Part shown: positions 34,392 to 42,500 of the stretch, piece by piece
Layout of the letters: each line of letters opens with the position of its first letter
How positions within the stretch are numbered: position 1 is the first letter of the stretch
Source: Nannocystis sp.
GTDB lineage: Bacteria; Myxococcota_A; Polyangia; Nannocystales; Nannocystaceae
Length of the DNA stretch: 64,000 nucleotides
Direction of reading: 5' to 3'
Assembly (NCBI GenBank): GCA_016712315.1
Contig: JADJRG010000013.1
Coordinates: 372,001-436,000, forward strand
Notes under the pieces: model-generated
What the model saw: only the letters and a program-made list of their open reading frames with translations
The model's database searches: none
What the model was told of the DNA's origin: nothing
Translations under genes and position numbers: made by a program

Positions 34392-36833
34392 ATGACCACG
34401 GACCAGCCGAGCGAGCGAATTTGGCGACGGATCGAAGCCGGACAGATCACCGCCGTCGTCGGGCCTCTCCCTTCCTTACCGGACCAGCGCAGGCCCTTGC
34501 GAGCGCGCTGCGACGGCCCCCTGAGCACCCTCGGCCCGTTGGTCGAGCTCAGCGAGCGGATCGGAGATCTCCTGGGCGACCCACCCCTCGCCCAGCTCGC
34601 CCGAGAGCGCCTCGTCGGCGGCCTGCGGCGCCGCCTCCTCGGCGAGGCCCCGCCGCCCGCCGCAGACACCCTCGTCGAGGCCGCCAACCGCCTCGCCGAC
34701 GGCCCTGGACGCCCTCCGCTCCTCATTCTTGAGGCCGTCGAGGCCGCCGATCCCAACACCCTCCACAGCCTGCGCACCATCGCCCTCCGCCCTGGCTGGT
34801 TACGCGCCCCGCTCCTCATCGTCTTCGCCGATCAGCCGCCCGAGGGCCCCGCCGCCGAGCTCTTGGCGACGCTCCGTCGGCTCGGCGGCGAACAAGCGGT
34901 CCACGACCTACGTCGCCCGGTCCAGCCGCCGCCCGCCCTCGCGTGGCGCGAGCTCCCCGCCGACGTCACCCAGATCCTGCGGGCCGGCGCGTTGATCGGC
35001 CTCAGCTTCGAGATCGACCTCGTCGCCGCGCTGCTCGAGCTGTCGCGGACGGCCGCGCTCACCGGCCTCCAGATCGCCGCCGATCGCGGCGTCGTCCTCG
35101 AAGATCGCGGGGACGGCCGCGTCGCCCTGCCCGTCGCCCTCGCCGAGCAGCTCCGCGCCACCACCTTACCTTCCCTCGCCGCCGAGTGGCACCGCGGCCT
35201 CGCCGCCCTGCTCACCCGCGACGCCGCCGCGCGCCCGACCCCGCCCGCCGAGCCCGCCGCCGCCGCGCCCGGCCTCCACGCGGCCGAGGTCGATCCCCTC
35301 GAGATCGAGCCCTTCGTCGAGGTCTTCGCCCAGCCCGCCGCCGCCGCTGATCGCGCCCCGAGCGCGGGGGCGCCTGAGTCACCTGTCCCCGCCGCCAGCC
35401 GCGAGGACGAGCCACCGGCGCGACACGCCGCACCTCTGTCACCTGTCCCTTCCGCCAGCCGCGAGGACGAGCCACCGGCGCGCCGTCCGCCATCACCCGC
35501 CCCTTCCGCCAGCCCCACGCCCGCGCCCGCAGATCGGCGATCCTCAGGCCCCCGGCGCCCGCCCTCCCGACCTGTCTCTGCGGCCAGCCCGGTGACCACC
35601 GCGGACCGCTCGCCGCCGGCCCATCCCGCCGCCGCTGGCGGCGCCCTCGCCGCCGACGCCGCTGACGCCGCTGACGCCCACCCCACCTCTCGGCGGCGGC
35701 GGCGCCCGCAGAGCGACGTCGCCCGCGCCGCCGACCACCTCAGCGCCGCTGGCGACGAGGACGCCGCCGCCGCCGGCTTCGTCGAGGCCGCGAGGCAAGC
35801 GGCGGCCAGCGGCGCGAGCGGCCAAGCGCTCGCCCACGCCGCGCGCGCCCTCGCCCACCTCGACGCCCTCCCGCCCACGCCGCCGCGCCAGCGCCTCCGC
35901 GCCGAAGCCTTGCTCGAGCGCGGCCGCATGCAGTGGCGCTCGATCGGCGCCGAGGGCCCCTTCCGCCTCGACGACGCCCTCGCCACCGCCGACGCCGCCA
36001 AGCAGGCGCTCCCCGCCGACGCCCCCGCCCAGCTCCACGCCGAGATCAGCCTCCTGATCGCCGGGATCGGCCACGACCGCGGCGACCTGCGCGCCCTCGA
36101 ACGAGCCCTCGCCGAGCTCGAGGGCGCCACCCACCGCCTCCTCCAAGCCGGCGACTCGCTCGGCGCCGCCACCCTGCTCAACAACCAGGCGGAGGTGTAC
36201 ATCCGCCTCGGCGACCCCGTGCGCGCCACCCACCTCTTGATGCAATCGCGCGGGATCTTCGAGGGGCGCGCCCGCGACGACCGAGGCGCCCGCCGCGAGC
36301 TCGCCGAGACCCACCACCTGCTCGCCCGCCTCCCCCTCTCCGCCCGCCTCCGCCCTGGCCGTGAGGGCGACGCCATGACCCTCGGGCTCGACCACGCCCT
36401 GATCGCCGAGCGCACCTTCCGCGAGCTGGGCGACCAGCACGAGCTCGCGCGCGTCTGGGAGACCATGGCGCGCCTCGAGCTGCGCAAGGGCCGGCACGAG
36501 CGCGCCGGTGAGCGCCTCAGCGCCGCCCTCGGCCTCCAACGCGAGCTCGGCGACCTCGTCGGCCTCGCCCGCACCACCGCCGCCTTCGCCGATCTCTTAG
36601 CCAGCCGCGGCGAGCTCCGCGAAGCGCTCGGCCTGCTCCGCTCCTCCGTCCTGCTCAACCGTGAGAAGGGCTCGCCGATCGGCCTCGCGTTCAACCGCCG
36701 CGCCCTCGCCGCGCTCACCCCGCTCATCGACGCCGAAGGTCGCGAGCTCGCCGCCGCCCTCGACCGAGAGCTCAGCGCCGCCGAAGCCCTGCTCGGCCGC
36801 CACCCCCTACCGCCGACGATCACCGACGCCTGA
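34392..36833 (+). CDS. Degenerate STAND-type ATPase with TPR domain
   Basis: 813 residues from the ATG at 34392, which has GGAG 7 bp upstream. Residues 10-200 look like an AAA16/STAND NTPase: IWRRIEAGQITAVVG where a P-loop is expected, then LLILEAVEAADPNTLHSLRTIAL at the Walker B place. The P-loop is destroyed (GPLPSLPDQRRP, no GKT) and the second Walker B acid is Ala, so ATP hydrolysis is unlikely. A Pro/Ala-rich linker (about 290-440) contains a repeated ASREDEPPAR unit. The rest (about 440-810) is TPR-like helices (SLGAATLLNNQAEVYIRLGDPVRATHLLMQSR). It may serve as a signalling scaffold. Confidence 0.7.
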   Translation: MTTDQPSERIWRRIEAGQITAVVGPLPSLPDQRRPLRARCDGPLSTLGPLVELSERIGDLLGDPPLAQLARERLVGGLRRRLLGEAPPPAADTLVEAANRLADGPGRPPLLILEAVEAADPNTLHSLRTIALRPGWLRAPLLIVFADQPPEGPAAELLATLRRLGGEQAVHDLRRPVQPPPALAWRELPADVTQILRAGALIGLSFEIDLVAALLELSRTAALTGLQIAADRGVVLEDRGDGRVALPVALAEQLRATTLPSLAAEWHRGLAALLTRDAAARPTPPAEPAAAAPGLHAAEVDPLEIEPFVEVFAQPAAAADRAPSAGAPESPVPAASREDEPPARHAAPLSPVPSASREDEPPARRPPSPAPSASPTPAPADRRSSGPRRPPSRPVSAASPVTTADRSPPAHPAAAGGALAADAADAADAHPTSRRRRRPQSDVARAADHLSAAGDEDAAAAGFVEAARQAAASGASGQALAHAARALAHLDALPPTPPRQRLRAEALLERGRMQWRSIGAEGPFRLDDALATADAAKQALPADAPAQLHAEISLLIAGIGHDRGDLRALERALAELEGATHRLLQAGDSLGAATLLNNQAEVYIRLGDPVRATHLLMQSRGIFEGRARDDRGARRELAETHHLLARLPLSARLRPGREGDAMTLGLDHALIAERTFRELGDQHELARVWETMARLELRKGRHERAGERLSAALGLQRELGDLVGLARTTAAFADLLASRGELREALGLLRSSVLLNREKGSPIGLAFNRRALAALTPLIDAEGRELAAALDRELSAAEALLGRHPLPPTITDA
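35383..35487 (+). repeat. Two near-identical coding repeats in the linker of the STAND-like protein
   Basis: The block running from tcacctgtccc through the gccagccgcgaggacgagcc core to accggcgcg occurs at about 35390 and again at about 35440, with a third partial copy after 35490. It encodes SPVPxASREDEPPAR. Recent duplication within a disordered linker is the simplest reading. Confidence 0.7.
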
Positions 36834-36943
36834 TCCGCCCCCGCCTCCCGCGCCGCCGCCGCCGCCGCCGCCCCAGCGCCTCGCGCGGAAGCAGACGCGA
36901 CCCCGGGCGCAAAGTCGGCGAGTGCTGACCACACAACCATCGA

Positions 36944-36973
36944 TTGCTCGCGCTCGCCCCTCTGGACTATTGT
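36944..36973 (+). promoter_or_regulatory. Putative promoter of the zinc-ribbon protein gene
   Basis: TTGCTC (36944-36949), 18-bp spacer, TATTGT (36968-36973), with the start codon at 36993. The 36834-36992 gap contains nothing else of note except a ccg-triplet run near 36855. Confidence 0.35.
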
Positions 36974-36992
36974 CCCCGCCCCGAGGACCTGC

Positions 36993-37601
36993 ATGCCTTA
37001 CCGAGTAGGACAAGATGTCGACGCCTGGTGCACCAAGTGCCGCCTCGACGTCACCCACGTAATCGTCGCCTTAGCCTCGGACGGCGAGACGCCCAAGCGT
37101 GTCGAGTGCACGAGCTGCGGCGGCCAGCACAACTACCGCGCCCCCAAGGCCGTGAAGCCCCCGCCTCGCCCCGGCGAGCTCGGTGACGTGCAGCGCCGCG
37201 CCCTCGCCGCAGCCGCCGCCACGAAGGCGGTCGCCGCCGCCACCGCCGACGCCAAACCCGCCGGCTCCAAGCCCACCGAGGTGGAAGCCCCCGCCAAGGC
37301 CCCCGCGCCCGCCCGCAAGAAGGCGCCCCCGCGCCGCACCGCGCGAGCCACCAAAGGCCCCTCCAAAGAGGCCACCGCCGCCAAGGCCCGCGACTACAAC
37401 AAGCACCTCGCCGACGCCGACCTCGCCTCGGCCCGCCCTTACTCGATGCGCCAGAGCTTCGCGCTCGGCGAGGTCATCGAGCACCCCAGCTTCGGGATCG
37501 GCTTCGTCGTCGACGTCCTCGACGCGACCAAGGTGGGGATCCTCTTCGAGGGCGGCCGCCGGGTGCTCGTCATGGGCCATCGCCCCCCCGCCGAGACATA
37601 G
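36993..37601 (+). CDS. Zinc-ribbon protein with Lys/Ala/Pro linker and PcrA/CarD-like C-terminal fold
   Basis: 202 residues. The N-terminal domain binds one zinc through CTKC (about 13-16) and CTSC (about 39-42). A basic Ala/Pro/Lys linker follows (about 55-130). The C-terminal 60 residues read SFALGEVIEHPSFGIGFVVDVLDATKVGILFEGGRRVLV, a small beta-barrel pattern (G-x-x-V-x-H-x-x-FG-x-G-x-V) found in the C-terminal Tudor-like domain of PcrA/UvrD and in related RNA polymerase-binding modules. This suggests contact with transcription or nucleic acid; it is an inference. I recall similar proteins as conserved hypotheticals in myxobacteria. Confidence 0.75.
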   Translation: MPYRVGQDVDAWCTKCRLDVTHVIVALASDGETPKRVECTSCGGQHNYRAPKAVKPPPRPGELGDVQRRALAAAAATKAVAAATADAKPAGSKPTEVEAPAKAPAPARKKAPPRRTARATKGPSKEATAAKARDYNKHLADADLASARPYSMRQSFALGEVIEHPSFGIGFVVDVLDATKVGILFEGGRRVLVMGHRPPAET

Positions 37602-37685
37602 CTGCCTGGCGCGGCTCGTGCCCTGCCAACGACGGCGCGCTGCGGGCCACCGACGCGCCGATCCTGTGACCGCCGATCCTCGCCG

Positions 37686-39239
37686 CTACCCCGGGCTCGC
37701 GTGCTCGGGCAAGCGCCGCAGGTGCGCCGCCTCCGCCAGCGCCCGCTCGCCGATCGGCGAGTGATCCGCGCGGTCCTCCTCGCCGAGGTCCGCCAGCGTC
37801 GCCGCCAAGCGGCGCAGGCGGTGCTGCGCGCGCGGGCTGAGCAGCCGCCTCGCCGCCAGATCGCCCAAGAGCCGCTCTGCGCCGGGGCTCAGCGGGATCA
37901 GCCGCTCCATCGCCCCCCCGCTGGCTGGGATCTCCGCGTTGCACGACCACGGCGTACCCGCCAGCCGCCGCCGCTGCCGCTCACGCGCCCGCAGGATCCT
38001 CGCCCGAAGCGTCGCCGACGACTCACCCGCGCCCCGCTTGTTCAGCTCCTCGGCCGTCGCCGCCAGCACCGGCACGATCAGATCGATCCGATCGAGCAGC
38101 GGCCCCGACAGCCGCTGCTGATACCGCTGCACCGCCGCTGGTGAGTCCACGCAGGCGCGCTCGGGGTGCCCCAAGTACCCGCACGGGCACGGGTTCATCG
38201 CCGCCATCAGTTGGAAGCGCGCGGGGAAGCGCAGCGCCCCCGAGGCCCGGACCAAGTGCACCTCCCCGTCCTCCAGCGGCTCCCTCAGCCCCTCCAGGCA
38301 CGCCCGCGAGAACTCCGGCAGCTCATCGAGGAAGAGCAGCCCGTGGTGCGCCAAGCTCACCTCGCCTGGCCGCGGCGGCGAGCCGCCGCCCAGCAGCCCG
38401 GCCACGCTCACCGTGTGGTGCGGCGAACGAAACGGCGGGCGCCGGATCAGCCCCTCGCCCGCGTGTCGCCCCGCGACCCCGTGGATCTTCGTCACCGTCA
38501 GCGCGGCCTCCGTCTCCAGCGGCGGGAACAACGCCGCCGCCCGCCGCGCTAGCATCGTCTTGCCGACCCCTGGCGGGCCGTGCAGCAGCAAGTTATGCCC
38601 CCCTGCCGCCATCGCCTCGATCGCCCGACGGGCCAGCACCAGCCCGCGGATATCGGCCATATCCGGCCCCTCTTCTCCCGAATTCGCGGCGATGCCCCCC
38701 GCGATCACCGCCTGCGGCGAGATCGCTCGCTCACCTCGTAGATGCGCGACCAGCTCCCCCAGCTCGCTCACGGGGATCACCTCAAGCCCGGGCAGCAGCG
38801 CCGCCTCCGCCGCGCTGCTCGCCGCGATCGCCAGCTTGCGAAAGCCCCGCCCACGCGCGCAATCGGCGACCACCAGCGTGCCCGACGCCGAACGAACCGA
38901 GCCATCGAGCCCCAGCTCGCCCCAAAACAGGATCTCTGACAGCGCCGTCGGCGGGATCACCCCATGCCCGCCCAGCAGCGCCGCGGCCACCCCCAGATCG
39001 ACCCCAGGGCTCTCCTTACGCTCATCTGCGGGCGCCAAGTTGACGATCTGTTTGCGCGGCGGGATCGAGTGTCCGCAGTGGCTAAGGGCGCTCCGGACCC
39101 GCTCGCGCGCCTCTTGCAGGCCCCCGCTGGCCCGGCCGACCAGCGTCAACCCAGGCAAGCCGAGGCCGACGTCGGCCTCCACCGTCACCACCGAGCCAGA
39201 GACCCCGACGATCGTCGCTGAATATGCACGTGCGAGCAT
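37686..39239 (-). CDS. comM: YifB/ComM-type Mg-chelatase-like AAA+ ATPase
   Basis: 517 residues from the ATG at 39239. The family opening MLARAYSATIVGVSGSVVTVEADVGLGLPG is present. It is followed by a Lon-protease-fold domain (about 20-190). The AAA+ core has Walker A GPPGVGKT, Walker B GLLFLDELPEF and the ComM cysteine motif MNPCPCGYLGHPERAC. The C-terminal domain ends in an arginine-rich helical lid. ComM is a hexameric helicase that helps branch migration during natural transformation. The upstream ATG at 39287 would add 16 residues without homology. No other competence gene is present here. Confidence 0.93.
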   Translation of the reverse strand: MLARAYSATIVGVSGSVVTVEADVGLGLPGLTLVGRASGGLQEARERVRSALSHCGHSIPPRKQIVNLAPADERKESPGVDLGVAAALLGGHGVIPPTALSEILFWGELGLDGSVRSASGTLVVADCARGRGFRKLAIAASSAAEAALLPGLEVIPVSELGELVAHLRGERAISPQAVIAGGIAANSGEEGPDMADIRGLVLARRAIEAMAAGGHNLLLHGPPGVGKTMLARRAAALFPPLETEAALTVTKIHGVAGRHAGEGLIRRPPFRSPHHTVSVAGLLGGGSPPRPGEVSLAHHGLLFLDELPEFSRACLEGLREPLEDGEVHLVRASGALRFPARFQLMAAMNPCPCGYLGHPERACVDSPAAVQRYQQRLSGPLLDRIDLIVPVLAATAEELNKRGAGESSATLRARILRARERQRRRLAGTPWSCNAEIPASGGAMERLIPLSPGAERLLGDLAARRLLSPRAQHRLRRLAATLADLGEEDRADHSPIGERALAEAAHLRRLPEHASPG

Positions 39240-39554
39240 GGCCGCGCTCACTGCATCGCTTGTGCGCGAAAAAAACCCAGCGATCATCGGCCCGCCCCCG
39301 CCCGCGTCGACCCGCCAGCCGGCCAGCGTCCCGCGCGCTGGCCGTCCGCCCTTTGACCTGTCTCATCGGACATACACGCGCTGCGGCCTCCGGGCGCGCG
39401 AACTCGCGAAGATTCCGCCGACCCGCCGAATCTGCGCCGCGATACAACACACATGAAGCCCGCGCTCAGCCGCCAGAGAGCGCGCTCCTCGACGCATTCC
39501 GTCGGGTGACCGACCCAGCGATCCGGGCTAGGCTCGGGGACCCCTCGGCCCCCC
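39240..39554. other. Intergenic region between divergent comM and the giant kinase gene
   Basis: 315 bp. It contains a TGTC-N6-GACA dyad at 39359-39372, described separately, and no small ORF with recognisable content. Promoters for both flanking genes should lie here, but no clear -35/-10 pair stands out. Confidence 0.4.
39359..39372. promoter_or_regulatory. TGTC-N6-GACA dyad
   Basis: tgtctcatcggaca, in the divergent region between comM and the giant kinase. One of six TGTC-N6-GACA sites noticed in the window. Confidence 0.3.
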
Positions 39555-42500
39555 GTGTCCTTCGCGATCTCGATCCCTGGCGTCCAGCTCACCGAGCCGA
39601 TCGGGCGCGGCGCCGCCAGCCTCGTCTTCCTCGGCCAGCGCGGCGGTCAACCCGTCGCGGTCAAGGTCTACGACACCGCCCACGGCCCAGTCACCGCCTC
39701 GATCGTCGCCCGCTTCTTCCGTGAGGCCGCCCACCTCGCCCGCCTCGGCAAGGTCGCGATCCCGCGGGTCTTCCACGTCGGCCGCGCCGAGGGCGTCCCG
39801 TACATCGTCATGGAGCACCTCGCCGGCGGGCCGCTCAGCCGCCGCCTCGATCGCGGCCCGCTGAGCGAGCCAGACGTCATCCGCATCGGCGTCGTCCTCG
39901 CCGACACCCTCGACGCGATCCACCGCAACCACATCGTCCACCGCGATCTCAAGCCCGCCAACATCCTCTTCGACGTCGCCGGCCAGCCTCGCCTCATCGA
40001 CTTCGGCTTCGCCTACCGCGACCAGGGCGAGATCCTCCGCCGCGAGGCCGTCGGCACCTTCTTGTACGCCGCCCCGGAGCAGGGCGGCATGCTCGCCCGA
40101 CCGATCGACGGCCGCTCCGACCTCTACGCCCTCGGCGCGGTGCTCTTTGAGGCGCTCACCGGCCGCCCGCCTTACATCGCCGACGACGTCGGCGAGCTCC
40201 TGCACCTCCACGCCAGCGCCGCGGTCCCGGATCCACGCGCCTTCGCCCCGGCCGCCAGCCCCGCGCTCGCCGCGATCATCCGCAAGCTCCTCGCCAAGGA
40301 CCCAGACGACCGCTACCAGACCGGCGCCGCCCTCAGCGCCGATCTCCGGCGGGTCGCCGACCTCGACGCGTCGCTGGTCCTCGGCGCCGGCGTCGAGCTC
40401 GGCCTCAGCGACGTCGCCCTCACCCTCGACGTCACCACCCCGATCGTCGGGCGCAGCGACGAGCTCGCGCTGCTCAGCGGCCTCTGGGGCGACGCGAGCC
40501 GCGGCGCGGGCCGCCTCGCGATCGTCGAGGGCACCAGCGGGATCGGCAAGACCCGCCTGACCATGGAGCTGCTCGCCCGCCTCGCCGCCGGCGGCGCCAA
40601 GGTGCTCTGGGCGACCGCGCGGATCGAAGAGGAGCGCCCCTTCGCCGCCCTGCACGAGCTCCTCGAGGGCCTCGCCGCCCGCCTCCGCCGCCTCCCTGTC
40701 AGCCTCCAAGAGCAGGAGCGCGAGCGCTACCGGGCCGCGCTCGGCCCGATCCCCGCGCCGCTCTTCGCCCTCGCGCCCGCCCTCGCCACCTGGCTCGGCG
40801 GCCAGGTGCAAGCCGGCGCCGCCGTCGAGGAGAGCGAGCAGCTCTACGAGCTCCTCGCCGGCTTCCTCGCCGCGCTCGTCTCGCACCAGCCCACCGCCCT
40901 GCTCATCGACGCTGCCCACGCGCTCGACGCCGGCAGCCAGCAGGTGCTCCGCCGCCTCCTCCGTCGCCTCGCCCGCCTGCCGCTGCTCCTGATCCTCGCG
41001 CAGCGCCCGCGCGGCGGCGAGGAGGCGCTCCTCGACGACGGCGCGCGCGCCCTCGGGGCCGCCCACATCACCCCGCGCCCGCTCGGCCTGCCCGAGATCC
41101 GCGAGCTGATCGCCGCCGTGCTCGCCAGCGAGCGGATCCCCCCCGAGCTCGTCGAGGCGCTCGTACGCCGCAGCGAAGGCGCCCCGCTGATCGTCATCGA
41201 GTACATGCTCGCGCTGCTCGAGGCCGGCGCCCTCTACCCCACCTGGGGCGGCTGGGCCGTCGATCTCGACGCGCTCCGCCGCCTCGATCTCCCGCGCGAG
41301 ATCCTCACCATGGGCACGCTGCGGCTCGACACGCTCAGCCGCGACGCCCGGCGCCTGCTCGCCACCGCCGCGGTCTGGGGCGAGCGCTTCACCCTCGCCG
41401 GCCTGATCGCCGTGCTCGGCGGCGAGCGGGTCGCCGTCGGCGACGCGATCCACGAGGCGATCCGCGCCAACATCATCGAGAGCGACCGCGGCGGCGGCCT
41501 CCACTTCACCCACGATCGCTTCCGCAACATCCTCATCACCGACCTCGACCGCGAGGCCCAAGCGGATCGTCACCGCCGGATCGCCGACTGGATGGTCACC
41601 CAGCCCGAAGGACAGGTCGGCCCGTACGAGCTCGCCCGCCACACCCTCGCCGGCTACCGCGGCGTCGATCACAAGCGCGTCCTCGACGTCTGCGCCCGCG
41701 TCGGCGAGCTCGCCGTCCGCGACTTCGCCGATCGCGACGCCCTGCACTACTTGAGCGCCGCCCTCGAGGCCGCCCGCGCCGGCCGCCTCCTCGTCAGCGC
41801 CAGCCACCTCGAGCGCATGGGCGACGTCTCGGTGCGCCTCGGCCGCCTCTCGGAGGCCCTGGAGCACTACGCCGCGGCGCTCGAGCGCATCGACGCCCCC
41901 CTCGCCCGCGCCCGCCTGTGGAACGCCCTCGCCGACGCGCACTTCCAGGCCTCCGACCTCCAGGCCGCTCAGAGCGCGCTCGTCGCCGCCTTCGAGGCGA
42001 TCGGCGCGCCTTACCCCAAGGCCAGCCCGTTGGAGCTCCTACGGACGCTCGCCTTCTTGCTGTACGCGACCGTCGCCGTGCGGCTCGGCCGCGGCTTCGG
42101 CCGCGCGCCGCCGGCCCAGCGCGAGCGCCTGCTCCTCATCTACAGCCTCTACCAGAGCCTCAACCTGCTCGCCTACATGGAGTTCCACCGCCGGCGGGTC
42201 GAGCTCTTCCAGTCGACGATCCGCAGCTTCTTCTACGCGCACGCGCTCGGCCCCAGCTACGCCTTCAGCCAGAGCGCCATCGGCGCCGCGGTCGCCCTGC
42301 TGATCCTCGGCCGCCGCGCCGCCGCCTGGCGCGCGCTCGGCTGGGCCGAGGAGGTCGCCGCGCGGATCAACAACCCCCTCGCCGTCGCTCACACGCTCTA
42401 CTACCGCGCCTTCCTCAACGACCTCGACGGCCGCCCCCGCGAGGCCCACGCCAGCTACCTCGCGGTGCGCGAGCGCCACGGCGAGTGGCTCACCACCTGG

